Counted from the first letter of the stretch, positions 53,238-64,000 are shown. The stretch is DNA of 64,000 nucleotides from Venturia oleaginea (GCA_013176395.1 JABMLP010000013.1:496001-560000); one strand, 5' to 3'. The notes: generated by a model not told the origin, from the sequence alone. Made by a program: numbers and translations.

Positions 53238-55019
53238 CTACTTCAGCTCACGAGCAACCACACTCTCAACCACTTCTTCATCCGAACCCTCCAAGCTCCC
53301 AGATCGATCCTTCCTAAAAAGCACATCCATATCCTCAAGCGTCCTCCCATTCGTCTCAGGGTAGTTAAGGTAAATAATGGGGATACAAACCAAATTGATA
53401 GCCATGAAGAAGAAATAGACTTTGGACCCTATATTATGGATACCAACGGGCCAAACTTGTGCGACAACGATGGAGCCGATTGCTGACCCGGAAGCGGCGA
53501 AACTGAGGCCTCGAGCGCGGAATCTGGTGGGGAAGATCTGAAGAGGTGGTATTAGTGCTGAGATGAGGAAATTGACTTTGTGGATCTATCTTACCTCTGA
53601 GCCGTATACCCAAGCGCCCGGTGCGAGGCTGAATGAGAAGCCGAATGTGAACAAGAAGATGAAAATGATGCAGACGTAGTCGGCGGCAGGATTGGAATTA
53701 CGTGGGTATGCTTGGGGTAGGGCGCCATTGATCTGTTGTGATTAGTGTTGTGTCAATGGTTGTTGTAGGCACGCAGCGTGGGCTTACCAGCATAGCAAAA
53801 GCCATCACCGCACAGCCAGTCAACAATGTGATCCTCCTTCCAAGTCTGTCGATGAGCTCCATCTCGATAAACGCACAGCCAATCCTGAGGGTGACCTCGA
53901 TACCACCAATGAGCAGGGAAAGCCGATGGCCAAGTCCAAGTTTCGTGAAGAGTGTCGGCAAGTAATAATTCATGGCAGCCGCCCCGCACATTTGCTGCAT
54001 GAATTGCAGCAGAGAAGCTCTCCAAAGTCTCGAGAATAGGTCGCGCTGAGTGAAAAGAGCTGTCCATGGGCTGGGAGACAGTTTCTCAGCTGTAACAGCT
54101 CGCCCGATGTCATTGAACTCGGCCTGTATCTCTTCCAAAGTGAATGCGCCTTCTCGGTAATATACGAGGGACTTGCTGGCTTCGTCGAACCGCTCTTTTT
54201 CGATGAGCCATCGAGGTCTGCTTCGTCAGACGATTCACGATGTAAATTGAGTTGGACTTACGTCTCAGGCATAAAAAGTACCCCAACACAGAACATCGCA
54301 GCGGGGACGTATTGTAGAGCAATCGAAAGTCTCCATCCGACGTATTTTCCATGAGGAGAATCCCAGAAACTGATGCCATAACCCACCCTGTTGCAGGAAT
54401 TAGCGGGCTCGGTTTGTCTTAAGCAAGCACAACATACCAAAAAGCCGAAGCAAGACCGACCACTATCCCGAGATGGTTGAAAACCACATATTTGCCACGC
54501 TTTTTGGCTGGAGACACCTCGCTATACTGACATTAACAACGGCCAGAATACTCATGGTTGTTGGACAAACCTTTGATACAAAGGCACAGAAGCGCTGATG
54601 ACGGCCAATCCAAAGCCACAAATAAATCTCCCGACAATCATCATAGCAAGCGCTCCAGACCCTGTGGCCCCTGCTTGCAATGCAGCTCCAATACACGTGA
54701 CTAGAACGCCCAAAACCGTTGCATACCTACGACCGAAACGATCACTTAAAGGGTGAGAAATGAAAAGGTAGCTGATCCAGGCACCGAGGGCGTAAATTCC
54801 GGTGATCAGACCAGTCTGAGCGGGTGTTGGACGATGGAGGGCAATTCTGAAGCCTGGGTGGACGTAGATTGTTGCAAGAATGCCTATATTATAACTTTGC
54901 ATAGATCAGCTCGGGAACATACTCGTTGGAAGGAAGATTAAATACCCCCGTTGAAAAGAGGCCAGTGCAAATAAGGAGCATACAAAGTTAAGCCTGACGG
55001 TGGATTTCGAGAGGAACAT
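53238..55019 (-). CDS. MFS sugar porter
   Basis: Proton-coupled or facilitative sugar transporter of the plasma membrane. Exons: 55019-54946, 54894-54571, 54521-54438, 54387-54262, 54217-53788, 53732-53595 and 53537-53238, giving 491 aa; introns 44-57 nt, all GT-AG. The start 'MFLSKSTVRLNFVCSLFA' leads over intron 1 into 'FQRGYNIGILATIYVHPGF', the sugar-porter GYDxG region. Other signatures: 'DRFGRRYATVLGVL', 'SEVSPAKKRGKY', 'PETPRWLIEKERFDEA', 'QQMCGAAAMNYYLP', 'DRLGRRITLLTG', 'GSEIFPTRFRARG' and 'PETNGRTLEDMDVLF'. The porter call is strong; which sugar is unknown. The first exon is the least certain part. Confidence 0.87.
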
Positions 55020-55598
55020 CGTTGATCAAATCTGCCCAAGAAAAATAATGCGAGAAAAGATCCACGCTGCTCATGGGATGATATAGGGACCGTCTTCCTG
55101 AGCGAGGACTGCTGTCCTCAGCCAAGGGGCCTGAGGTCACGATCTGGTTAATCACCAGGAAGTTATTTGAAGGCAAGCAGTCTAGATAACGCTATAAAAA
55201 AGATATGCACCACGAAGACTAGATTGGAGGCCTGGCCTTGCACGTGCATCCTCTTCCACAGGTAGGCGAACCAGTTTGCCTACCTGTGGAAAAGAAGTAC
55301 TGTGCCAAAAGTAAGATTTTTAAACTTCGAGCTATCGGGAGGGGCGAAAACAGTCCACTTTTTTGTATGGTAGACGTCTAGAAATCCGGCCCCTTTTCGC
55401 TCCTGCTGATAGTTCTAGGTAGACTTCGACCCTAGCCTACCTAGAGAATGTCGGTGAACACCAAAAATCACGGCCGTAAACTCTCCAGAATTTTCTGGTT
55501 CTCCCTAGCGCTAGAATCCGGACAGATTTTGGTGAGTTTCGAGCCAAGATCCGTCGGTCCTAGCGCCCAACTTCCAGGGAGGGCTTGGCTAGTAACCT
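55020..55598. other. Intergenic between sugar porter and dehydrogenase genes
   Basis: Upstream region of the sugar porter and downstream region of the secreted dehydrogenase; both genes read minus. The frames here (for example 55448-55723) lack motifs. Confidence 0.4.
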
Positions 55599-57271
55599 TC
55601 AAAATAGAAGAGCTCCAAACATCTTCCAAAGAGTACCCCAGGTTGTCTCTTTCCGAAAACGTAGGACTGGAGGACTGGGAATCTTGGTTGCATACTGCTT
55701 CTTTCCAAGCGCATCGATTGTAGCAGAATCAAGGGAATCAACAGTTTTGCCATCCTTCCTACTCACAACATATATTTCCCCCGAAATGTCACTTGCCATG
55801 TAAAGCTTCCCAGTAGGACCGAAGGCAAGTCCCGTGGGATGAATGCAACCCTTATTCAACAAGCTGCATACTTTGACATCTTTGTTCTGCAATATGGCAA
55901 CTGCAGCAGTTTCGGAGGTGGGAGGATGCACGGGATCACCTTTGTCGTCCCATGATACGGCGAAGAGTTGATATCCATCAGGAGTATCCTTGTTCCTGAA
56001 TAACATTAGTACAGAAGAGAGACCTCTGGAGATGGGGAAAGAAGTTACCAGCTTCCATGACTGGTCATGTAGGCCACTGTTCCCTTGCTATTGAGCCTCA
56101 TATCGATGGGGGCCCAGTGTGGTGGCAGAGTAAGGCGGGGCGGGGTGAACTTCTTAGAGTCCTGGCATGTCGCATCGCTCTCGCCGGTTTGCTTCATCAC
56201 GGTGAAGATGGAAGTGTCCAAGCCCTTTGTGGGAAGTAGTCCAGTTGGAAGCATTCCTTGTACATCTCCTACGAAGAACTGCTTGCCCACTTGCAGCTTA
56301 TCCTTCCACGGGAATGCGACGGTCTGCTTAGAGGCATCTTTGAACATGGAGTCGAGACCCCACACGGAAGCGCAGTATGGATATCCATAGTTAGTGCCAG
56401 TGACTGATGAAGCAGTTCCGTTCAGGTAGCCGTGAAAGTTGATCTCTTCTCCAGGCACGTTCTCGTGGGTGTCTATTTTGTCGCGACGTATGTCGTCGGC
56501 AGCGTTTTCGTTGCTCCATATTCCACCTGAGACTGGATGCTCATCCATTCCGATGCTGTTTCGCAAACCCATGCCTATCAATGCGCCTTCGGTGTACTGT
56601 TTCGTCTTCTGGAAAGGCGGCGCCACGTTGAAGGAACGAATGTTGCTGAAGCCAGTTGCTTTGTCCGTAGCGTCCCAGTCCATATTGGCAGTAGAACCAC
56701 GGCTTATGAGTATGGTGCCGGGCACCTTCTTGGATAACAACAGTGTACGAGTTGTATGGTCGGAACCGCTCATGCCATCGACCCATGTAGTGTAGTTTGT
56801 ACCGATCGTTTTCGCCGTTATTGGGTTGTAGTTATAGCTCATGAGCGACGACTTGCTGGACACAAAGAGTCTCTTATTATCGGTATCGAGCTGGATGCCA
56901 TAGTTGAACTTGAGCTACGAAGGAACAAGCCAAGGTCAAGCAAGCGCTGATCATGGTGAACTCACCGGTTGGTCGGCCCGACCATCTACGATAGGCTCAT
57001 TCGACACAACCCGAACACATCCGCTTGGCCCTTCATCCTTCAGCGTCAGCGCCGTGAGGCCTTCGCCCCTTTCAACTACCAGCAAATGTCCCTGGCTATT
57101 GAAAATGATTCCTCGAGGTTTGCTTAAGCCCTTGACAAGAAGCTGATATTCATAGCCATCAGCAGCTTTCAATGGTCCGGCTATGTTATCTGAAGTCACG
57201 CCGCATGCCTTCTGCGCAAACGCTGTCTGGCCAGAAACGAGTACGAAGAAGGCGAGATGTCGAGGCGCCAT
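55599..57271 (-). CDS. Secreted glucose/sorbosone dehydrogenase-like beta-propeller
   Basis: Probable PQQ-type or sorbosone-dehydrogenase-like six-bladed propeller. Exons 57271-56966, 56914-56049 and 55995-55599 (introns 51 and 53 nt) give 522 aa. The signal peptide 'MAPRHLAFFVLVSGQTAFA' is followed by 'GLSKPRGIIFNSQGHLLVVERG', a family-like entry strand. Later strands include 'LKFNYGIQLD', 'GMGLRNSIGMDEHPVSGGIW', 'EINFHGYLNGT', 'GTNYGYPYC', 'HWAPIDMRLNSKG', 'HPTGLAFGPTGKLYMASDISGEI'. Similar fungal proteins are annotated as L-sorbosone dehydrogenase or NHL-like. The cofactor and substrate cannot be read from sequence. It sits upstream of the sugar porter on the same strand, which suggests extracellular sugar oxidation or uptake. 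Confidence 0.75.
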
Positions 57272-57790
57272 GGTATCGACTTCTTGGATTCAGATGCGCA
57301 GTTGCCATTGATAAGAGTAGCTTCCATAGGGTATTGCTCGATCGAGGCGCCGCCGTGTCGGATTAGTTGTTCTAAGGAGACGATGGAGATAGATGAAGTT
57401 ATAGGGTGGTTATGCCAGTTCCATCCAATACAAACTAGCAGTCTATATCTTATATACTTTCCTAGCATCTCGTGCTGCCTGTGCCTTTCCACTCCATGGC
57501 CATAACGACTATGCATCATCCATGGATCATTTCGCTTGAGATTCGCGACTCGAGAAGCTTGCTTACTCTGCCTTTGGGTTGATTGTTCTCCTTCTGTATC
57601 TTACAACACCATGATATCCATCCTGTGGACGATTCAGAATCTCCCAGCATGTCACTTATGGCCATGAAGATGCTCTCAGTCTTGTCCCGCTTTGATTGCA
57701 GCGCGTGCCCTGACAATATGGAAATCTTAACTCGCCCTGTCCCCTTCGTTATCAGTTGAACCACACCGCTGACTCTCTCTAGGTCCAGCA
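57272..57790. other. Divergent intergenic region
   Basis: Lies between the secreted dehydrogenase (minus) and the MFS gene (plus), and so is a shared upstream region. No RNA gene recognised. Confidence 0.4.
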
Positions 57791-59584
57791 ATGCCTGAGA
57801 AAGGATCCAAACATTTCCCTCCTCGATCCCAGTCACTTGGCCTCGTTGCTCAACTCGGTCTTGACTTGCCGGACATCGCCCTTTACGAGAGTGAACCTCC
57901 ATCCGAAATGGATCGACCATACGCGAAACTGGATCATCTTTCCACGGTCAATATGGAGAAAGATACTCGATCAATGTCACCACTTGGAAAGAACGGGAAA
58001 CCACCGCCTGTCCGCTGGGTGGATCTGCTAAACAAAGACCAACTATTCATACTAGGTTTATATCGTCTCTCCGAACCACTTTCCAATACCTGTTTCCTCC
58101 CGTACATCTACTATCTGGTCAAATCAATTGTGGTGACGTCTGGAAACGATCCAACCAAGTCCGAAGCGGATCAGATATCGTAGCTTTCCGGGATTTTGGT
58201 CGCAGTCTTTCCACTAGCACAGTTCTTCACCAGTATGCTATGGGCTCGCCAAGCAGACGCACAGGGGCGAAGATTCGTGATTTTAGTTGGCTTGTTTGGT
58301 TCTGCGATATCGAACCTAGCTTTCGGATTCTCGAGGTCGTTTTGGACGCTGATGTTCTGGAGGACTTTAGCCGGCATTGCAAATGGCAATGTTGGCGTAG
58401 TCCGGACGATGACTGCAGAAATTGTGAAGGAGCGAAAATATCGGACCAGAGCCTTTCTTCTGTTGCCCCTTATTTTCAACGCCGGCATGGTCGCTGGCCT
58501 AGCATTGGGCGGGTGTTTCGCTGAGCCTACCATCAATTTGCCTTGGCTCTTTGGGCCGAATGGGCTGTTTAACTTTTGGAATCGCGACCAAGGAGTTCCA
58601 TGGACAGTAGACTTCCCCTACGCATTACCTGCCTTATTCAACGTTTCTTTGCTTGTTGCTGGACTGCTACTTGCTATTCTAGGATTGAAAGAAACCTTGG
58701 CAGGTCAAGATGGTAAAAAGCACTTCGGTATTAGTCTTGGAAGAGCCATCTTGCGATCTGCAAGGTTTTTTCTGCCTGGTCGGCTGTCCAAAGGCTACGC
58801 CCCTCTGGCATTGGACGATCAAGGCGATACAGGAGGACGAGAAGAAGCGAAGCCATTGCCTCCAATACGACCATCTCTACAACCTCGGCCAACCATCCGT
58901 AGTGTCTGCACGCGTGAGGTTCTTGTCGCCATGGTGTCATTCGGCTTGCTTCCACTACACAACAGTGCGTTCATGCATGTCTTCCCCGTGTACTTGAGCA
59001 ACCCAGCCGCAGACAATAGCAAAGCAACTGTGCTCTCCTTCAACGGCGGCCTCGGATTACGATCTCCTTCCATAGGACTCTGGCTCGGTCTCTTCGGAAT
59101 TTGTGGAATTCTGCTACAACTTTTCATTTATCCTCGCTTACAAGCTCACATCGGAACTCTTGGTGTCTTTCGAATCGCCCTTTTCATGTTTCCAGTCACG
59201 TACGGCATTGCGCCATATCTGTCTCTCGTCTCGCAGACTGGATTTATGTACTGGTTTTCGATCGCAATTGTGGCTTGGTCGCAAATCACGGCTCGCATAC
59301 TTGCCATTCCGAGTACAGTCATCCTTCTTACAGATTCGGCACCGTCGAAGAGTGCACTCAGCACAGTACATGGTGCCGGAAACATGCTGGCAAGTTTGGC
59401 AAGGGTGATTGGACCTGCAGTAGGCGGATGGGTGTTCGCATGGGGAATGAATCGGCATGTCATTGGTGCTGTATGGTGGTCCTACCTCACCATTGTTGCG
59501 ATTGGTTCGTTGGCGTGGTCCTATACGATGGACAAAAGTGAGGAGTCAGACCCATGGAAAGTGGACCAAAGTTTGCGGCAATGA
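57791..59584 (+). pseudogene. MFS transporter with an in-frame TAG
   Basis: Major facilitator of the drug/YCR023C-like type. Frame 1 (57791-58183) holds a long cytosolic N-tail and TM1 ('FILGLYRLSEPLSNTCFLPYIYY'). After the TAG at 58181-58183 (codon 131) the same frame continues without another stop to 59584 with 'LSGILVAVFPLAQFFTSMLW', 'DAQGRRFVILVGLFGS', 'FWRTLAGIANGNVGVVRT', 'GLKETLAG', 'LSTVHGAGNMLASLARVIGPAVGGWV'. The residues around the stop ('EADQIS*LSGIL') look like a glutamine (CAG) changed to TAG. No intron removes it: local GT...AG pairs are too short or out of frame. Either a recent nonsense mutation, readthrough or a sequence error. Read-through length is 597 residues plus one stop. 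Confidence 0.8.
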
Positions 59585-60077
59585 ACTCTGACCAGGACAT
59601 GGTGGAATATAAAGCACAGAAAATGAAAGACACGCAAGATGTGTCACCAAGGCTGCTTCGGATATCAGTCTCCAACGAGTATTTGACACCGGAGATGGCT
59701 GGTCATTGGAGAATTATTGACTGATTTTGTGCAGCATCTGACCTTGTTTTGAACCGTTTTCTTCTGGGTTAGTTCTAGTTCGCTAAACGGTAACGGTATC
59801 CCAACAGAAATAACTGCCGCCAGGATTCATCGCGGAGTACCAAGCATCGCCGTCATACCATCCAGAAGCGCGACGTTTAGAGCTTCCTAATTAATTTCGC
59901 TAACATCCTCACCACCCTGGACTTTGCGATATTGTCTTTCCGCTGATCGCACCAAAAGATCGCTCTCATCAAATTCGAGTCAGGAGGATATCTTCCAATC
60001 GCAGTCTCGATGTGTTGGAAAATCATGCACGAGGCGATAGTGCTTCATTATCTTCACCTCTCATGATATCTTCGTTT
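59585..60077. other. Intergenic, converging genes
   Basis: Between the MFS gene (plus) and Dom34 (minus). No gene seen. Confidence 0.4.
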
Positions 60078-61332
60078 CTAAAAGCCCTCCTTGATATGCC
60101 CTTCTTCTTCTACCTCTTCGTCACTCTCGTCGTCTAGGACCGGGAACGTCAACAACGCTGCCACGCCACCAAGTGCTTCGAGCCTTTTACCACTTTCGTG
60201 GGCTTCGCTTAAGACTCTCACATCTCCTCCTTCTACCTGCTTTACTCGTTCCGTAAGCTCCACCCATTTCCTCCTGTCTCTCACATCCGCCGCTCGGAAT
60301 AAATTGTTGGATATCAAAAGTACGCCACCGCCTTGTCCCACAGCTCCCTTCTCGATACACGATATCACTTCTTGTTCACCATAAGCTGATCTTCCGTCAT
60401 CTTTCCGCAACGAGGCATAAAAGGTGTCCAATAATGCTGATTCGCGGGAAAACTTTGAGTCGCTGAGTTTGGCGTTGATGGCGGGTGATTTCATAACCTC
60501 CGCCAATGCCGAAAGATTCGAAGAACTCGAATGCGTAACCGTGATCTTTGCAATCAATGCCGGGAGTAACTTCCCACCCTGTGTTTGTGCCTGTGACTTG
60601 ATGTACGTCAAGAAACTCTGTGCTGAAAACCCAGGACTCGCCAACAAGAGAGGCGGTAGATTTGCCGGCGGTGTGCTCGGTAGCTCCATCGCTCTCGATA
60701 GCGTATCAAAGAGTGTTTTGTGGAATCGACCGAGAGCTTTGGATTGGTCTGTAGATGTTGCCCGCTTCTTCGGAATGGTCGTTGTAATCTGCTGCGCCAA
60801 ATTCGTCTGAAATTCCGTGATGTAGCAGATATTTGCTTTCCCCTCTTCCATCACCACGGCCCAAATTGTCGCTCTTTTCTTGGAGTTCAGAGAATCCTTC
60901 AGCTGCTCCATTGCAATAGAATCCCAGCCATCGCCCTTCTCAATCGTAAACGGCCGTTGTAATTCCAAGTCGAGAGTGTGGTAGCCTCCAAGTCTTACAA
61001 ATTGGTTTTCGACGACTACTGGGCCTGAAACGTGTAGTTGGGCCGCTGAGGAGTCGAAATCTAGTTTTGTTACTTTGATGGTTAGGTTTGTGTGGACGCG
61101 ACGAGAGGATGTGGCGCCAGTTGCGGAGGCTTCATCAGTGACGCGACGGACTGCTGCTGCGCAGAGGATATCGTTGACACGGATGAGGTTGTAGGCGTGC
61201 CACTATTTGGCTGTTAGTATTTTGTTACAGGTTGGAGGAGGGGATGGGAATTACCATGTCTTCGGGCTCTTCTGGTATAAGAGTGACGGTTCCAGAGCCA
61301 TCGCGCTCAATGTTCCTTGACTTTAGCTTCAT
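60078..61332 (-). CDS. DOM34: Dom34/pelota ribosome-rescue factor
   Basis: eRF1-like factor that, with Hbs1, recognises stalled ribosomes in no-go and non-stop mRNA decay. Exons 61332-61255 and 61202-60078 (intron 52 nt, gtaatt...aatag) give 400 aa, near the family norm. The N-terminal Sm-like domain: 'MKLKSRNIERDGSGTVTLIPEEPEDM' and 'WHAYNLIRVNDILCAAAVRRV', then 'HVSGPVVVENQFVRLGGYHTLDLE' and 'FTIEKGDGWDSIAMEQLK'. The central domain ('RATIWAVVMEEGKANICYITEF') has no GGQ, as expected for pelota rather than eRF1. The C-terminal domain contains 'AYGEQEVISCIEKGAVGQGGGVLLISNNLF' and 'LEALGGVAALLTFPV', ending in an acidic tail. The loop reading 'KRATSTDQSK' in place of the usual 'KKKRG...' should be noted but not over-read. 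Confidence 0.92.
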
Positions 61333-61522
61333 AGTGTTTTGAGGATTCGCGCATGAATTGAAGACGATTTGGACAATCGAGTGTTCAGATATATATGATA
61401 TATTTTGAGAATTGAAACATGAGAGCCAAAATTTGGGGGGGCAAAACAAACTGACATGATCCGTCACGCGAATCGACGCAGTGGATAGTGGATAGCCGCT
61501 GAACTACAGGCCGCTTCGTCGC

Positions 61523-61530
61523 TATAAATA
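61523..61530 (+). promoter_or_regulatory. TATA box candidate upstream of a small frame
   Basis: TATAAATA 35 bp before an ATG at 61565. The spacing leaves only a very short leader, so its use is uncertain. Confidence 0.3.
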
Positions 61531-61564
61531 GGTGCTTCACAGGGCCCTGCATATTTTCTGCCTC

Positions 61565-61966
61565 ATGTGGCTTCAAGTTCTTCTCTCCTCATCCCTCATC
61601 CCTCATCCTACATCTTTCCTTCCACAGCTATCTCGAGCTTCATTCTCAGTGCCATTGCTAACGCCTCACAAGTCCCCGCCCGTCGAACAACGAAACCAAC
61701 TCCAGAGGCCGACTCGTCTCGCTCCACTCCATGATTTGACCGAAACAGAGAGTGGAACTCCTCTAGCAGACAATCTACTGTGGTACACACCTCCAACTGC
61801 CACCTCACAAGCCTTTTCCTCCACGCTATCCATTCGAAGCCGATGCTGCCCATTTTGGCCTCCAACCCGAATCAAGTATCCATATCGCCCGAGGCATACA
61901 TCCAATCATGTGCTGTGCAATATCACAACAAAGTGCAACCGTCAGCACCGGGCTATTGAAGATTAA
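61565..61966 (+). CDS. Possible small hypothetical protein
   Basis: A frame of 133 codons from ATG ('MWLQVLLSSSLIPHP'), Pro/Ser/Thr-rich with four cysteines near the end. The N-terminus could be a weak signal peptide. No family recognised and no intron support. Confidence 0.25.
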   Translation: MWLQVLLSSSLIPHPTSFLPQLSRASFSVPLLTPHKSPPVEQRNQLQRPTRLAPLHDLTETESGTPLADNLLWYTPPTATSQAFSSTLSIRSRCCPFWPPTRIKYPYRPRHTSNHVLCNITTKCNRQHRAIED

Positions 61967-62616
61967 TTGGGCACCCTTGCACTAGGCTCTTGCGTCGACC
62001 ATTTTAGCAAGCATGCCTTGCAGAAAGAGATAATATTAAGATTCTTTTATTTCTTAGTCGTCTAGCTTCTCTTCTCTTAAAAGCGCTCTTTCTAATTCTT
62101 AGAGGATATAGTAATAATCAGATTTTATGTGGTATGTAATGGCGTATGTTCCGTGTGCCCACAATCTCTATCTACAATTGCAAAAACCCAACTCTCTGGG
62201 ATTAAAAAGCCTTTGGTCACTTTCCAGACCGCGCCCCGGCCATGGACCAGCGCCGTCGAACTATGCCCCCCCGTTCACTACCCGAGTCATCTATATTGTG
62301 GTCAGTATAGGACACCCTCCGGTCTTGATGCTCCCAACCCTCTGTTCCGGGTCCGGTGTTGTCCAGATTCCGAGTTGGCCATTGTTGTTGTAAATCCAGG
62401 GTCCAGGATTTTTACAACACCAGGATCCAATATGCCAAGCATCGTGAGGACCCAAACATTGCGAGTTCAGGTGAGGGCGTGGTAACGGACGCGGCGCGCC
62501 CTGGTAACGCGCCGTTAATAAATAAACAACTTCCACCCCAGTCTCTCCTCCTTCCTTCACCTCACAACAATCTTCAGTCCACACCTCCTCTTCTCTCCTC
62601 AATCCCTCCTCTTGAT

Positions 62617-62870
62617 CTCTTAGAGGTTATAGGACTTTCGTAGAGAGAGAAATTATTCCGGCGAGATCTCTTAGAGGATATAGGACTTTCGTAGAGAGAG
62701 AAATTATTCCGACGAGATCTCTTAGAGGATATAGGACTTTCGTAGAGAGAGAAATTATTCCGGCGAGATCTCTTAGAGGATATAGGACTTTCGTAGAGAG
62801 AGAAATTATTCCGGCGAGATCTCTTAGAGGATATAGGACTTTCGTAGAGAGAGAAATTATTCCGGCGAGG
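62617..62870. repeat. 51-bp minisatellite, five tandem copies
   Basis: Unit begins 'ctcttagaggatatagg' and ends 'ttattccggcgagat'; copies start at 62617, 62668, 62719, 62770 and 62821, with at most a few differences. 51 is a multiple of three, so the minus strand keeps a repeating frame (17-residue unit with 'NNFSLYESPISSKRS') through 62574-62909; this frame is not supported as a gene. Confidence 0.9.
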
Positions 62871-63152
62871 TGGTTGGTGCGTAGATGGTTGATGCCCTGG
62901 CTGATGCACGACGGTATCGTACGCTGTATTGCTGCCAAGATTCTCTGAGTTTGAGACGATCTCATTACAAGTAGGTAAACCTACTAAGCGACATTGTGAT
63001 ACGAATTACCTCAATTTGTACGCAGATCTCCTCTAAATAAACAGAAATTGGCGGGGCGAGGATCAGAATTGCGGGCGAACTCTCAGGTGTTTGAGCATGG
63101 GTCTATGCACAAGCCACAATACATTCCAATCTTGCCTGCCACCTCGCCATGG

Positions 63153-63159
63153 TATAAAT
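63153..63159 (+). promoter_or_regulatory. TATA box candidate
   Basis: TATAAAT, 146 bp upstream of the ATG at 63305. Confidence 0.5.
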
Positions 63160-63195
63160 CAAAGTCTTCACTCCTTCACTTTCCGTCTCAAGAAC

Positions 63196-63300
63196 CTTAC
63201 ACACACACTACGAGACATCCACATACTAAGAGACACACACATACTACGATTCATACACATACTACGAGCCACACGCATACTACGAGACATACATACCACG
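63196..63300 (+). repeat. Short imperfect tandem repeats in the 5' leader
   Basis: About five units of the form 'catactacgagacacaca' (17-20 bp) lie between the TATA box and the ATG, in the predicted 5' untranslated leader. Confidence 0.65.
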
Positions 63301-63304
63301 AAAC

Positions 63305-63939
63305 ATGCTCTTCGCCAATCTCCTGGTCATTATGACGATGGCAAGCGGCTCTTTCGCGGCCTACACGCCAACTCTAGAGGTAAGAGACATGTTCGAATTA
63401 CAATACATAGAGGAGCTCTCAATATACTTCGTTTCCGAGCCGTTACTAGGGGACCAGAGCCAGGAGCTCTAGCCTTGATAACGAGATTCCCTGGCGACAA
63501 CGTCCATTTTCAGGTTGTCAGAAAATGAACGTTGGCGAACCTTGATCGGGCTTGAAGAACCATGCATGTTCTCTGCGAGACTCCTGCTCCACGAATTTAG
63601 CTGAGCTGACCACATCGTCGTTCGCAGGCACGATACCAATGTGTTAAAAATCTCATGTGCACGCGCCAAGATTGTTACAATCAGTTATGCCTTGGTTATC
63701 CTAAAGGATTCCTGGAAAGGGCGCAATGCGAGAATATGTGCAACGACCACCCTGACAGAGGCGGGTGTAAGAAAAATTGTTGTGTAGTACGTAATAGGGA
63801 TGTTAATCCCTGAATCGTGGCGGCATATGCCCCAGCAGTCAACGCGAAATTACCTGGGCTGACATGATTGGAACAGGATCCTCCCGCTTGTGAGAGGCGA
63901 TGCTTGGATAAACATATGCGACAGTTACCACGATGCTGA
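63305..63939 (+). CDS. Small secreted cysteine-rich protein
   Basis: Exons 63305-63379, 63628-63786 and 63877-63939 give 98 aa in one frame. The signal peptide 'MLFANLLVIMTMASGSFA' is followed by 'AYTPTLE', then a core with about twelve cysteines: 'YQCVKNLMC', 'QDCYNQLCLG', 'AQCENMCND', 'GGCKKNCCV', 'PACERRCLD' and a final '...LPRC'. Intron 1 is 248 nt, long for this genome, so an extra small exon inside it cannot be ruled out; intron 2 (90 nt) is GT-AG with 'gctgac' as a plausible branch site. Function unknown; effector-like in size and composition. Confidence 0.6.
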
Positions 63940-64000
63940 ATATGGCAAAGGTCTTTGATTTAGCTGGAGGAGGAGGACCCTGGAAACAGACAAGCACATT

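Larger units (their letters stand above)
61333..62616. other. Non-coding stretch with one possible small gene
   Basis: AT-rich runs at about 62030-62125 may be an old mutated repeat. Apart from the small frame listed next, no gene seen. Confidence 0.35.
62871..63304. other. Upstream region and leader of small secreted-protein gene
   Basis: Contains the TATA box and 5' repeat described in the following entries; no other gene. Confidence 0.5.

Overview
The window is nuclear DNA of a filamentous ascomycete (Pezizomycotina). The genes have many short GT-AG introns of about 45-65 nt, and the set is typical of such fungi: a CHS5-type exomer subunit, a light-repair photolyase, RTA1-like and MARVEL membrane proteins, small cysteine-rich secreted proteins, and Fot1/pogo and chromovirus transposons. 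I cannot name the species.

Layout. 1-4.3 kb is repeat DNA: a broken pogo transposase at the left edge, then two inverted copies of a LINE-like element (933-2183 and 2718-4320). 5.4-12.6 kb is a compact housekeeping block: CHS5 (-), V-ATPase subunit E (-), a NIPA-type transporter (+) and an AIF-like oxidoreductase (+). 15.1-30.6 kb holds a photolyase, an arrestin-like protein, a medium-chain reductase, a predicted GPI-anchored threonine-rich protein, two related small secreted cysteine-rich proteins (one reduced to its first exon), an extended SDR and an RTA1-like protein. 31.9-34 kb and 38.3-52.7 kb are transposon islands. They contain six pogo copies in all with the left-edge one, a Tc1-like deletion derivative, a MITE, a 6.1-kb chromodomain Ty3/gypsy element, 176-bp LTRs and a third LINE-like copy. 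Between the islands lie a small secreted protein (35.5 kb) and a MARVEL protein (37.1 kb). 53.2-61.3 kb holds a sugar porter, a secreted sorbosone/glucose dehydrogenase-like protein, a second MFS transporter with an in-frame stop, and Dom34/pelota. The right end carries a 51-bp minisatellite and another small cysteine-rich secreted protein.

How the parts relate. CHS5, V-ATPase and the NIPA-type transporter act in secretory and vacuolar membranes but look like ordinary neighbours rather than a pathway. The sugar porter and secreted dehydrogenase are same-strand neighbours with 579 bp between their coding regions and may act on the same sugars; this is inference. The repeat islands can be ordered by nesting. 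A 335-bp segment intact near 33.6-34.0 kb occurs inverted at 47.2-51.6 kb, where it is split by two pogo elements, one of which contains a third. A Tc1-like derivative sits inside the end repeat of another pogo copy, and the gypsy element has unrelated flanks on its two sides, which points to recombination.

The observations most worth testing are the LINE-like family (13-16 bp target duplications, 3' TCAA-type tail, no visible reverse transcriptase), pogo copies that keep DNA-binding and zinc-knuckle ends but have lost the DDE core in frame, and probable lesions in CHS5 and one MFS gene. I ran no database search. Family calls rest on motif recognition, and exon joins were worked out by hand from splice sites and reading frame.
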